NCBI GenBank assembly: GCA_025056565.1
Contig: JANWWA010000008.1
Coordinates: forward strand, 62,001 to 126,000
DNA length: 64,000 nucleotides
From: Chloroherpetonaceae bacterium
GTDB taxonomy: Bacteria > Bacteroidota > Chlorobiia > Chlorobiales > Thermochlorobacteraceae
Reading direction: 5' to 3'
The translations under genes and the position numbers were made by a program. The notes below the pieces were generated by a model. That model was not told the origin of the DNA. It saw only the letters and a program-made list of their open reading frames with translations, and searched no databases. How positions within the stretch are numbered: the stretch's first letter is position 1; each line of letters starts with the position of its first letter. Shown here in pieces: positions 26,627 to 35,381 of the stretch.

Positions 26627-28063
26627 ATGAACCGTATCATTGTGTGGCATCGCCGTGATTTAAGAATTTCAGATAATACAGCGCTGCATGCTGCGCTGAA
26701 AGTGGCGGACGAAGTTATCCCGCTCTTTATTCTTGCCGATGACATCCTAAAGGAGAGAGACGATTTTTCGCCCGCTTGCGTGAAATTTATGCTGCAGTCG
26801 CTTGCAGAATTGGCAGTGTCATACCAAAAAATCGGTGGGCAATTCATTCTGCGAAAAGGGCGATTTTTGGAGGTGTTGCGAGAGGTCGTAAAAGAAAGTG
26901 AAGCCAGAGCAATTTACTTCAATGAAGACTATGAGCCCGCAGCAAAAGAGCGAGATAGAAAAGTAAGAGAAGAGTTTTCTAAATTAGGCTTGGAGGTCAG
27001 AGCATTCAAAGACCAAGTTTGCTTTGCACCAAGCGAGATATTAACTGCGCAAGGGAAACCATACACCATCTACACCCCTTACAAGAAAAATTGGCTTTCT
27101 CAAGCAGAAAAAATAGCTGAGCCTGTCAATGCGCCAGTTCGCATTAAATCGCCCAATCTCCCAAGTATTCCTGTGCCAACAGTAGAGGAATTAGGGTTAA
27201 AAGAAAGTGTAACACTGCTGACACAAGGTGGAGAAAGGAGCGGTGAGGAGACACTAAAAAAATTCTTAGAGAAAAAGATTTTGCGCTACAAAGTAGATAG
27301 AGACTTTCCTAGCGCGGAGGGAACAAGTTTGCTTTCTGCACACTTACGATTTGGCACAGTTTCAGTTCGCAAAGTCTATTTCGCCGCAAGAGCAAAAGAA
27401 GAAAATGCAAATTCATCGGAAAAAGCAGGTATAGATACATTCATTGCTGAGTTGATTTGGCGAGATTTTTATTTTCAGATTCTTGACCATTTCCCCTTCG
27501 TAGAAAAAGAAAGTTTTAAGCCAGAGACGCGAAAAATTAAGTGGGAAAATCGAGAAGATTTCTTCTTAGCATGGAAGGAGGGGAGAACAGGCTACCCAAT
27601 TGTCGATGCAGCAATGCGCCAGCTCAATCAAACAGGTTGGATGCACAATCGCCTCAGAATGATTGTTGCGAGTTTCCTAACAAAAGATTTGCTCATTGAT
27701 TGGCGATGGGGCGAGAAGTATTTTATGCAACGCTTGGTAGATGGCGATATGGCTGCCAACAACGGTGGCTGGCAATGGTCGGCTTCGACAGGCACCGATG
27801 CACAGCCCTATTTTAGGATTTTTAATCCTATTTCACAATCCAAAAAGTTTGACCCGAAAGGTGAGTTTATTAAAAAGTATGTGCCAGAACTCTCAAAAGT
27901 GCCAGAAAAATACATTCACAATCCCGCCGAATTTTTGCAGTCATCTCCGCTATTGCAATCAGAATTCGGTGTAAGGCTCGGCGTAGACTACCCACTTCCA
28001 ATCGTGGAGCATACCAAGCAGCGTGAAAAAGCCTTAAAAATGTTTAGGGAAGCAAGCGCATAG
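26627..28063 (+). CDS. phrB: deoxyribodipyrimidine photolyase (class I)
   Basis: A 478-residue FAD enzyme that repairs UV-induced cyclobutane pyrimidine dimers with light. The start IIVWHRRDLRISDNTALH, the middle IWRDFYFQILDHFP, and the FAD-binding GYPIVDAAMRQLNQTGWMHNRLRM and DGDMAANNGGWQWSASTGTDAQPYFRIFNP segments are all intact. The start codon is one base past the ABC ATPase stop, so the pair may be one transcript. Base composition from here to about 30.7 kb is visibly richer in A and T than in the neighbours. Confidence 0.95.
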   Translation: MNRIIVWHRRDLRISDNTALHAALKVADEVIPLFILADDILKERDDFSPACVKFMLQSLAELAVSYQKIGGQFILRKGRFLEVLREVVKESEARAIYFNEDYEPAAKERDRKVREEFSKLGLEVRAFKDQVCFAPSEILTAQGKPYTIYTPYKKNWLSQAEKIAEPVNAPVRIKSPNLPSIPVPTVEELGLKESVTLLTQGGERSGEETLKKFLEKKILRYKVDRDFPSAEGTSLLSAHLRFGTVSVRKVYFAARAKEENANSSEKAGIDTFIAELIWRDFYFQILDHFPFVEKESFKPETRKIKWENREDFFLAWKEGRTGYPIVDAAMRQLNQTGWMHNRLRMIVASFLTKDLLIDWRWGEKYFMQRLVDGDMAANNGGWQWSASTGTDAQPYFRIFNPISQSKKFDPKGEFIKKYVPELSKVPEKYIHNPAEFLQSSPLLQSEFGVRLGVDYPLPIVEHTKQREKALKMFREASA

Positions 28064-28073
28064 CTTGGCGCAT

Positions 28074-29834
28074 CTAAACTCTTTTCAAAATCATACCTGA
28101 GTAACCTGAAAGAGACAGTGAAAGTGAGGAAGAAGTTTTAGAAACGATAAAGGTTTTCCCGCTTAGTTCATCTCTCCAGACACCAGCAGGCAGTAACAAC
28201 TTCTCAGATTGAGTAGTTTGCAAGGGATTAATAATGACCACAACAAGCTCATCTTCATACTTTCGCTCATAGCAGACAAGGTTTGCCTTCAGGTATATGG
28301 GCCTGAATGTGCCATAGCGAATTGCTTTACTTTGCCTGCGAATGGAGATGAGTTTTTTGTGAAACTCAAAAAGCGATTGGTCAAATTCAACAGTGTAAGA
28401 GATGTCTGGTCGGTAAAGATGAGTTTCATTTTCATATCGAAGGTCTGGCCAGAGCATCGGTTTGCGGTCGTCAGGGTCATCAGCACCCCACATTCCAGCT
28501 TCTGTGCCGTAGTAAAGCATCGGTGAGCCAAGATAGGTCATCTGAAAAACTGTAATCGCTTTCTGAAGTGCGCGTTCCGTTTCATTAGGCTTACGCGGGT
28601 CGTATTCAGGGTGATAACGCAAGGAAGACTGTCGGTCATAGTCTCGGTTCGGATTGACAATCATTGAAGCAAGGCGATCTGTATCATGGCTCTCGAGAAG
28701 ATTGAGAAGTCCGTAGTTGGCTTCTTGGGGATATGCAGCAAGCAGGGCTTCCAGTTTCTTAAGAAAGTCTCGACTGCTTGGAATGCTTCGCTTGATAAAG
28801 AATTGGAATGTCAGAATCGCAAGTTGATAATTGGTGACGGCATCGAATTCATCGCCTTGGAGCCATTCGCGTGCATTTTTCCAAATTTCGCCAACTAAAT
28901 ATGCATTAGGATTGAGTGATTTTGCATATTGTCGCCACATTTTCCAAAATTGATGAGGTACATCATCGGCAGCATCAAGTCGCCAGCCGTCAATACCCTT
29001 TTCTACTTTACCGTCGGGCAGCATCCAGCGCTTCGTAATCGCAAAAAGGTATGCACAAACTTCAGGGTGCAGACCAGAAAGCGAATCGCGTGCAAAAATA
29101 GGTAAGGACTTTGAGCCGTGCCAGCCAGCGTAATCGAACTTTGTGCCTTTGGTGGAATCGTCCCAACTTATAATGTGATACCAGTCTTTATATCGTGATT
29201 TTTCTTGATGCCGCAAAACATCTTGAAATGCCCAAAAAGTGCGCCCAGTATGATTGAACACACCATCGAGAATAATGCGAATACCGCGTCGGTGTGCTTC
29301 CTCAACAAGTTTAAGAAAAAGTCGGTCAGCACTTGTCCATTGCCAAGTATTAGGGTCAGCGGGATTTTCTTTGGAGATAATTTCAAGGTCGCCAGCAGGG
29401 TCTGGACCAAAGTTAATATCAATGTGATGCAAAAGTGTGGCATCGTATTTATGAAGCGACGGCGCTTCGAAAAGGGGGTTGAAGTAAATTACTTCTATAC
29501 CTAAGTCAGCAAGGTAATCCAACTTATCCAAAACACCTTGCAAATCCCCACCGTAGCGACGACGAAATACATTATCATAGAAATTCGGAGAGTGAGCTTT
29601 TTCCTCAGAAGTAAGCGCATACCAATTGCTTGTCCAAGAGTGAGCCTTCCCCGTTGGTGCAGATTTATCAAAAGTAGGGTCATTATGCGGATCTCCGTTA
29701 CGGAATCGTTCAGGGAAAATTTGATAAAAAACGGCACCCCTTGCCCAGTTTGGTGCAAAAGAAGAAGTTGGCTTCATCTGTGCAAGCAAGATGTGGCTGA
29801 AAAAAAAGCTAAGGATTAAAGGAGCGTAGCGCAT
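28074..29834 (-). CDS. secreted alpha-amylase-family glycoside hydrolase (GH13)
   Basis: A 586-residue enzyme with an N-terminal signal peptide (about residues 1-18, ending LLAQ). The GH13 barrel is clear: YQIFPERFRNGDP at the start, GIRIILDGVFNHTGR (region I), GWRLDAADDVP with the nucleophile Asp (II), LVGEIWKN with the acid/base Glu (III) and LLESHDTDRL (IV). The C-terminal beta domain is short. It resembles neopullulanase and cyclomaltodextrinase types that cut alpha-1,4 glucans, likely in the periplasm. It starts 14 bases after an ABC-2 permease gene on the same strand. A/T content is high like phrB. Confidence 0.9.
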   Translation of the reverse strand: MRYAPLILSFFFSHILLAQMKPTSSFAPNWARGAVFYQIFPERFRNGDPHNDPTFDKSAPTGKAHSWTSNWYALTSEEKAHSPNFYDNVFRRRYGGDLQGVLDKLDYLADLGIEVIYFNPLFEAPSLHKYDATLLHHIDINFGPDPAGDLEIISKENPADPNTWQWTSADRLFLKLVEEAHRRGIRIILDGVFNHTGRTFWAFQDVLRHQEKSRYKDWYHIISWDDSTKGTKFDYAGWHGSKSLPIFARDSLSGLHPEVCAYLFAITKRWMLPDGKVEKGIDGWRLDAADDVPHQFWKMWRQYAKSLNPNAYLVGEIWKNAREWLQGDEFDAVTNYQLAILTFQFFIKRSIPSSRDFLKKLEALLAAYPQEANYGLLNLLESHDTDRLASMIVNPNRDYDRQSSLRYHPEYDPRKPNETERALQKAITVFQMTYLGSPMLYYGTEAGMWGADDPDDRKPMLWPDLRYENETHLYRPDISYTVEFDQSLFEFHKKLISIRRQSKAIRYGTFRPIYLKANLVCYERKYEDELVVVIINPLQTTQSEKLLLPAGVWRDELSGKTFIVSKTSSSLSLSLSGYSGMILKRV

Positions 29835-29848
29835 TGAGACTGGGAATC

Positions 29849-30673
29849 TTAACTTGATGCACTTTCGTAGCGGCGAAGTGCAAAGTAAAAAAACTTGACG
29901 GTGAAAAGTAGTGAAAATGTGCTAATAAAAAAGCAAGTAAGAAAAGTGTTGATGTCGAACCCACGCAAAATCATCGTAGAAGGGATTGAAGAAATGACAA
30001 TCATTGGAAGAAGATAGAGCAAAAAGAATCGCACAAGGCCTTTGTAGATAGCTTCTGGGCGCATAGCCAGCTGGTAGAGGTGGTGAAAGCCCCACTGTAA
30101 GCCAGTCGAGGCATTCACAAAGATAAACCCAAGTGCAGCAAAGAAAACTTGAATGGAATACATTACAACTAAACCAGAGATGACCAAGACGACGTATCCG
30201 AGAATGTCTAGAAACGTGGGCGTAAAGTCCAAATTAAGGAATGCAATCGCAAGCAAGCCCAAAGCAAAGACGAGGTCTAAGAGAGAGCCAAATGAGACAA
30301 AGCGCATCGTAGAGTAGATAAGCGGTGAAACAGGCTTAGAGAGAATGAGATCAAAATCACCCTTTCGAATGAAGTCACTGATTTGCCAAATTCCAGAAGC
30401 AAAGAAGGTCATATCAATTGCATCAATTACGAAGGTAGTAGCCATAAAGAAGAAGACATCGCTGCGCGTATAACCAGCAATTGTGCTGGTATTGAAGTAA
30501 ATGACTTCAAAAAAGCCTAAATTCACCGCATACCAAATGATGTCCATCACAAACACCAGAAAGAAGTTCCCGCGATACTGAACATCGCGCGTGAGGCAAT
30601 TCTTGATGAATGCCCACTCTAATCGGAGAAAGCGACGGATACCGTAAATGAGTGACTGCAAACGGTTAAACAC
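29849..30673 (-). CDS. ABC-2 family transporter permease (COG3694 type)
   Basis: A 274-residue protein with about six helices. The N-terminus is basic (RFLRLEWAFIKNCLTRDVQYRGNF region) and the FIRKGDFDLILSKPVSPL stretch is typical of the COG3694 group, which pairs with a second permease and an ATPase in exporters of unknown substrate. The partner genes are not adjacent: the downstream gene is the GH13 enzyme. A carbohydrate or polymer exporter is possible by context only. Its start codon is the ATG at 30673. Confidence 0.8.
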   Translation of the reverse strand: MFNRLQSLIYGIRRFLRLEWAFIKNCLTRDVQYRGNFFLVFVMDIIWYAVNLGFFEVIYFNTSTIAGYTRSDVFFFMATTFVIDAIDMTFFASGIWQISDFIRKGDFDLILSKPVSPLIYSTMRFVSFGSLLDLVFALGLLAIAFLNLDFTPTFLDILGYVVLVISGLVVMYSIQVFFAALGFIFVNASTGLQWGFHHLYQLAMRPEAIYKGLVRFFLLYLLPMIVISSIPSTMILRGFDINTFLTCFFISTFSLLFTVKFFYFALRRYESASS

Positions 30674-30684
30674 GCGTCAAAAAT

Positions 30685-30710
30685 GCAAATTTGAAAAAAT
30701 TTACTATATT
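30685..30710 (+). promoter_or_regulatory. possible promoter for the coiled-coil lipoprotein gene
   Basis: GCAAATTTGAAA at 30685-30696 is followed eight bases later by TATATT at 30705-30710. The same GCAAATTTGAAA sequence is part of the promoter at 44.17 kb. The lipoprotein ATG is 114 bases downstream. Confidence 0.35.
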
Positions 30711-30823
30711 GTACGGCTACAAAATATAAGCATAGCAAATATAGCGCAAAACTGGCATGAAATCAACCTAAGCCACTGACAGAGTATCCTAATCCTTAAC
30801 AAACGCTAAAAAATTTCAGGAAT

Positions 30824-31705
30824 ATGCGGACAAATGTGAAGCTCACTATCGTAGCATTTTGGCTGCTTGGCACCTTAGCGGTGGGCTGCAGCAATAAAGA
30901 ACTGGAAGAAAAAGTAATGCGCTTAGAAAAAGAGAAAGCACAAGCACAGGCTGACTTAGACGAAAAGCAGCGCCAGATTGATGACATCTTGGCGGCAATG
31001 AGCGAAATTCAAGAAAGCCTGAATGCTGTGCAGGAAAAGCAGGGTGTGGTAACGAAGGTAGCCAGCGACATTGAAACTCGCCAAAGAGAAAACACGCAAG
31101 CTGTAAAGACGCAAATTCTCAATAGCATCCAGGATATTGACCAAGTAATGGCAGAAAACCGCAAGAGAATGGAAGCTCTGCAGCAAAAAGTCAAAGGCTA
31201 TCAAGGTAAAATCACCAACTTGGAGCGTATGGTGAAGTCCTTGCAAGAGACGATTGCGCAGAAAGACAAGGAAATTGCGATGCTCAAGGAAGAAGTGGCA
31301 AGGCTAAACATTCAAGTGGCCACGCTAACAAGCTCCGTGCAAGAGAAAGAAAGCATCATTCAAGAGCAGGAAAAGGCCCTGAAAACAGCTTACTACATTG
31401 TGGATACAGAAAATAACCTGCGAGACAAAGGCATTCTAGAATACAAAGGCGGTATCATTGGAATAGGAAGCACAATTACGACCACTCAGGATTTTGATGC
31501 GTCCAAGTTCAAGCAGATTAACATCAATGATGTGAAGGAAATCCCGATTCCAAGAAATGTCTACCAGATTAGGATTTTGACGACACACAGTTCAAGCTCA
31601 TATGAGCTATCGCCCGTTACAGACAAAGAAGCAGTCTTGAAAATCAAGGACCCACAAGAGTTTTGGAAAAAGTCTAAGTTTCTTGTGGTGATGATGTGGA
31701 ATTAA
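30824..31705 (+). CDS. coiled-coil lipoprotein
   Basis: A 293-residue protein. The N-terminal signal ends with lipobox LAVGC (Cys at about 22). Residues 25-190 are an almost unbroken charged heptad-like coiled coil (KELEEKVMRLEKEKAQAQAD and on). The C-terminal 100 residues are globular, with a glycine-rich GGIIGIGSTITTT turn and no known domain. It should form an elongated periplasmic or surface structure. Its last four bases overlap the convergent JAMM gene. No specific function can be given. Confidence 0.75.
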   Translation: MRTNVKLTIVAFWLLGTLAVGCSNKELEEKVMRLEKEKAQAQADLDEKQRQIDDILAAMSEIQESLNAVQEKQGVVTKVASDIETRQRENTQAVKTQILNSIQDIDQVMAENRKRMEALQQKVKGYQGKITNLERMVKSLQETIAQKDKEIAMLKEEVARLNIQVATLTSSVQEKESIIQEQEKALKTAYYIVDTENNLRDKGILEYKGGIIGIGSTITTTQDFDASKFKQININDVKEIPIPRNVYQIRILTTHSSSSYELSPVTDKEAVLKIKDPQEFWKKSKFLVVMMWN

Positions 31706-32163
31706 GCTGTAGACGCAGTTGGGCAAGTGTCCGAGAGGCGAATTATCTCCTCACTAAATGAATCACGAGTAGGAGAGAGTTTCCAGCACCGCACTTCTGG
31801 CTGCCGAGTGGCTGTAACGCTGACAATTGGATACCACCAGTTCGTGAAGGGAAAATGCAGACGGTCGAATTCAGAAGGAATAGCAGGGGCGTTGGGGTGA
31901 GAGTGGTAGAAACCCCAAACACCCAAGCCTTTCTTCAATGCAAGACGCTCCGCCTTCACATAGTCCAGCGGGTCTATTTCAATGCGATTGTGCCGAGCCT
32001 CGAGCCGCACATTAGGGAGAGGAAGTATTTCAGTGACAACTAAGGTGATGTTGCGAGCATCTTCAAGCAAGTAGCCAAGCAACAAGCCACCGCACTCTTC
32101 TGGGAAAGTGTCTACTGCGTGCTGTTGCATAGCTTCAAGCGTTGTGCGAGAAAGCTGAAGCAT
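31702..32163 (-). CDS. JAMM/MPN-domain metalloprotease-like protein
   Basis: A 153-residue protein from the ATG at 32163. It is a stand-alone JAB1/MPN domain: an early Glu in FPEECGGLLLG, then the metal motif HSHPNAPAIPSEFD (His-x-His, Ser, Asp). Bacterial members cleave peptides or isopeptide-like tails, for example from sulfur-carrier or ubiquitin-like proteins, or act on cysteine precursors. No MoaD/ThiS-type or E1-type gene is next to it. The gene upstream on the same strand is an unknown 123-residue protein ending 19 bases before. Confidence 0.8.
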   Translation of the reverse strand: MLQLSRTTLEAMQQHAVDTFPEECGGLLLGYLLEDARNITLVVTEILPLPNVRLEARHNRIEIDPLDYVKAERLALKKGLGVWGFYHSHPNAPAIPSEFDRLHFPFTNWWYPIVSVTATRQPEVRCWKLSPTRDSFSEEIIRLSDTCPTASTA

Positions 32164-32182
32164 GTGGCGAAACGGAAAAGTT

Positions 32183-32554
32183 CTAACTTGCAACGGCTGA
32201 AGGAAGCGGTGACGCTGCAACTCGACCAATAAAGATAAGCTTGCTATCTTCGTAAATACCCTGTGGGGTGGGTGCAAGACCAGATGGAATCAGATAAAGG
32301 TTGCCCCGATTCGACTGACCACGAAAGAGTCGCTGCATCGCAAACTCGGATTCAAGATGAAGCAAGAGGCGGTCGCTACGCACACCTGTTAAATTCACAG
32401 GCGAGTCGAGACAAATGACCAAAGACTTCTCGACATAACCTGTTACTTTCTTTTCAAGCTCAGCGACAGTAAGAATCGTGCCTGTAACTTCGTCAGTGGC
32501 CGGTTGGTCGAACTGAAAGCCAACTGGCGAGGTAACCTTGAGCGAGAGTTTCAT
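32183..32554 (-). CDS. hypothetical protein upstream of the JAMM gene
   Basis: A 123-residue protein from the ATG at 32554 (MKLSLKVTSPVGF); an earlier in-frame start at 32596 is possible. It looks like mixed beta and helix, with LLLHLESEFAMQRLF in the middle and a hydrophobic strand LIFIGRV near the end. I recognise no domain. It does not end in Gly-Gly. The 19-base gap to the JAMM gene suggests an operon and possibly a functional pair. Confidence 0.55.
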   Translation of the reverse strand: MKLSLKVTSPVGFQFDQPATDEVTGTILTVAELEKKVTGYVEKSLVICLDSPVNLTGVRSDRLLLHLESEFAMQRLFRGQSNRGNLYLIPSGLAPTPQGIYEDSKLIFIGRVAASPLPSAVAS

Positions 32555-32724
32555 AGCAGCCGAACTTTGATTGAAAAACAGAATCATAGCTTTCAAGCGT
32601 TAAGTTACTCAGTCTTCTTACAACCTCCCAAGCCACTACTGCTTGAACGAAATTTGGACAAAAAGAATTCAGCGGAGCTGTGCGCACTCGCACAGCCTGC
32701 GCACGCTATCACACTACCAAAAGC

Positions 32725-33600
32725 ATGGAAAAAATGCCAAGATTTAAGCTGGAAATTGAATATGAGGGCACGCGTTACAGTGGCTGGCAAGTGCAGAAGC
32801 ACGCAAGAACTGTGCAAGGCGAGTTAATAGAGGCAGTAAAGCGAGTGTTGCCAGAGCAAGAGATAGATTTGCAAGGTGCAGGACGCACCGACGCAGGCGT
32901 GCACGCTTTGCGACAGGTGGCACACTTAGACTGTGAAACGCGCATTCCGCCCGACATTTTGCGGCTCAAGCTCAACGATGAACTGCCAGCCGATATTCAC
33001 ATTCTGTCGCTGCAGCCAGTGCCAAAGAGTTTTCACGCACGGCATAGCGCTATTGCGCGCAGTTACATCTACCAAATTTCAAGGCGGCGCACCGCGTTCG
33101 GCAAACGCTTTGTGTGGTGGATAAAAGACGAGCTGAGTCTCGAAGCAATGCAACAGGCGGCTGCACTCTTTTCAGGAATGAAAAACTTCGAGTCTTTCAC
33201 GGCTGAGCGCGATGAGGACAAATCAACGCTGGTGCTGATGCACCCGATTGAAGTCAAGGCGTGCGGCGACCTAATCTTGCTGCGCTTTTTTGGCTCACAC
33301 TTTCTCTGGAAAATGGTGCGTCAGAGCGTGGGAGTGATTGCGGAGGTGGGGCGCGGCAAGCTGAGCCTAAGCGAAGTGAGAGAATTTTTTGAGAAGAAAT
33401 CAGACCGACCTGCCCAACTAACTGCACCACCGTCTGGCTTATTCTTTGAGGGCGCGTATTACCGCAAAACGGAGCGCCCTGGACCGCTCAAGCCAGCACT
33501 GACACTTGCCTTCGAAACAAAGGGCGAAGAAACCAAAATACCGTTGCAGGGCGAAACGCAACACACTGAGGTGGAAAGCCTGCGCAAAACCGAAAAGTGA
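32725..33600 (+). CDS. truA: tRNA pseudouridine synthase A
   Basis: A 291-residue enzyme that makes pseudouridine at positions 38-40 of tRNA anticodon arms. The GAGRTDAGVHALRQVAH motif carries the catalytic Asp. LEIEYEGTRYSGWQ at the start and FLWKMVRQSVGVIAEVGRG near residue 215 are family marks. The C-terminus extends about 40 residues beyond the usual end, with a charged tail. The ATG at 32725 is used; another at 32734 fits equally well. Confidence 0.93.
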   Translation: MEKMPRFKLEIEYEGTRYSGWQVQKHARTVQGELIEAVKRVLPEQEIDLQGAGRTDAGVHALRQVAHLDCETRIPPDILRLKLNDELPADIHILSLQPVPKSFHARHSAIARSYIYQISRRRTAFGKRFVWWIKDELSLEAMQQAAALFSGMKNFESFTAERDEDKSTLVLMHPIEVKACGDLILLRFFGSHFLWKMVRQSVGVIAEVGRGKLSLSEVREFFEKKSDRPAQLTAPPSGLFFEGAYYRKTERPGPLKPALTLAFETKGEETKIPLQGETQHTEVESLRKTEK

Positions 33601-33631
33601 GAGTAGAGGACAAAACAGTGCAATGCGCAAG

Positions 33632-34408
33632 CTATGCCAGCGTCTCAAACTCGACCGTAACAGGGTAGTGGTCGGAGCTTTTTTCATCGCTATGGATGGT
33701 GGCGCACTTTGCCCGTGAGGCTAGTTTCGGTGAGGCATACACGCAATCAATACGCCAGCCGATATTTCGTTCACGAGCACCTTTCCAATACGGAAACCAT
33801 GTGTAAAGCCCAGCTTGATTAGGATAAAAGTCACGGAAAACATCACGAAGGCCAGCAGCAAGCAAACGGTTAAGGGCTTGGCGTTCATCAGGGCGGAAAC
33901 CGGTAGCATTCTCACTTTGCTGCGAAGGGTGAAGGTCAATTTCTTCTCGTGCAACGTTGATGTCGCCTGCAATAATTACTTCTTTGTGGGTCTGCAAAGT
34001 TTGTCTGACAAAGGTTTCCAGTGCTTCAAAAAAGCGCAGTTTGAGAGCGTAGTGTTCAGGTTTTTCGCCTCTGGGAAAGTAAGTGCCTAAGAGCAAGGTG
34101 TTACCCAACTGCAGTTGCAGGAGCCGATTTTCGACATCAAACTCAGGGATTGCAAACTGCGGCTCACCATACTGCTCAATCACAGAGTGATGCACCAAAG
34201 CGCCGACACCACTGTAGCCAGCTCGCACTGTGGAGTCGTTCCAGTAGGCTTGGTAATGCGGGAGTGAGGTGAGGGTAGCGGGGATTTGGCTACGCGTGGC
34301 TTTCAGCTCTTGAAGCACAAGCACATCGGGCTGATGGGTTTGAATCCATGCAAGAAGAGCTTTCTCACGAGCGCGAATGCCGTTGATGTTCCAAGTGGCT
34401 AAGCGCAT
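33632..34408 (-). CDS. xth: exodeoxyribonuclease III
   Basis: A 258-residue AP endonuclease/3' exonuclease. It has MRLATWNINGIRAREKALLAW at the N-terminus, the VLQELKA metal Glu, GDINVAREEIDLHP, and the C-terminal SSDHYPVTVEF His. It repairs abasic sites in DNA. It starts three bases after the J-domain gene on the same strand. It is convergent with truA, 31 bases away. Confidence 0.95.
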   Translation of the reverse strand: MRLATWNINGIRAREKALLAWIQTHQPDVLVLQELKATRSQIPATLTSLPHYQAYWNDSTVRAGYSGVGALVHHSVIEQYGEPQFAIPEFDVENRLLQLQLGNTLLLGTYFPRGEKPEHYALKLRFFEALETFVRQTLQTHKEVIIAGDINVAREEIDLHPSQQSENATGFRPDERQALNRLLAAGLRDVFRDFYPNQAGLYTWFPYWKGARERNIGWRIDCVYASPKLASRAKCATIHSDEKSSDHYPVTVEFETLA

Positions 34409-34411
34409 TGG

Positions 34412-35215
34412 TTAGGCAGTAAGGATTGGCAAAGTCAAGGCAGCAATGGCAGAACCCAAGAGCACAATTACGAGCTTAAGCGCCATCCGATTACGCACTT
34501 TGCGAAGATGTCTGAAAATCAGCTCTCGCTCCTGCATCGCAGCATCGTAGTTTGTTACGACCACAGTCTTGCAAATAATCGGTGAGTAAATCCAGCGCCC
34601 TTTGGAAGAAGGGCGCCGTGCTTGCATTTCCACCAGAGCCACATTGCTGCGGTAGGCAATTGGATAAATGCGCTGACGGGAAAACTCTGTCCAATCCATA
34701 TTGTAATGAAATTTGAAGCGCACCTCGCAATCGGGGTTATTGTCCAAAAAGTGATTGACATTGAAAATGACGCGTTGCAAGCGTGGATTGACACGCGTAG
34801 AGAAAGAGAGCCACTTGAATTCATATAGATTGCTCGGCGGCACAGCTTTTGCGGCAGCTGCTTTTTCATTGATGGGGAAGCCATAGCCAGCCATCAGGTC
34901 TTCAACCGTAACCTGACGCTGCTTGACGCGAGCACGTGTCGAGAGCTTTTCAAAGCGCTTGGGGAAACGAGCAGCAAACTCGGCATCATATTCCGCTTTG
35001 CGCACAGGGTCTAAGAGCACGCGCTTGGCTTCCAAGATAAGCTTGGTGCGCTCATGTGCCTGAGCTTGCATATAAGCATCTGCATTCTGAAATCGGTCGG
35101 GGTGCCACTGCTTGATTTGTGCCATATACGCCGCTTGAATCAGCTCGGGCGGGTCGTAAGGGCGCACACGCAAGACTTCGTAATAGTTCTTGAACGCACC
35201 GTGTGAGGCTGGCAT
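34412..35215 (-). CDS. membrane-anchored J-domain protein
   Basis: A 267-residue protein. Residues 10-75 are a J domain with the HPD tripeptide (KQWHPDRF) that activates Hsp70. There is no glycine-rich or zinc-finger region. Residues 125-220 form a strand-rich domain of unknown type, and the last 25 residues are a hydrophobic helix (LVIVLLGSAIAALTLPIL), so the protein is likely anchored at the membrane by its C-terminus. It stands three bases upstream of xth and is probably co-transcribed. Confidence 0.82.
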   Translation of the reverse strand: MPASHGAFKNYYEVLRVRPYDPPELIQAAYMAQIKQWHPDRFQNADAYMQAQAHERTKLILEAKRVLLDPVRKAEYDAEFAARFPKRFEKLSTRARVKQRQVTVEDLMAGYGFPINEKAAAAKAVPPSNLYEFKWLSFSTRVNPRLQRVIFNVNHFLDNNPDCEVRFKFHYNMDWTEFSRQRIYPIAYRSNVALVEMQARRPSSKGRWIYSPIICKTVVVTNYDAAMQERELIFRHLRKVRNRMALKLVIVLLGSAIAALTLPILTA

Positions 35216-35381
35216 AAGGTTGTTCGGATACTACTTCTGAACTACAACGGCAACTGTGCTAGAAAAAGCACAAAAGTTTTCGTCAAAGCAAAGATAGACT
35301 TTTGCAGAAGGCAAAGCAACACAAGTTGCACTGCCCTTTGCGATGAGCAGTGCATCCAATTAAGGCAGAGCTGCCGTCACA

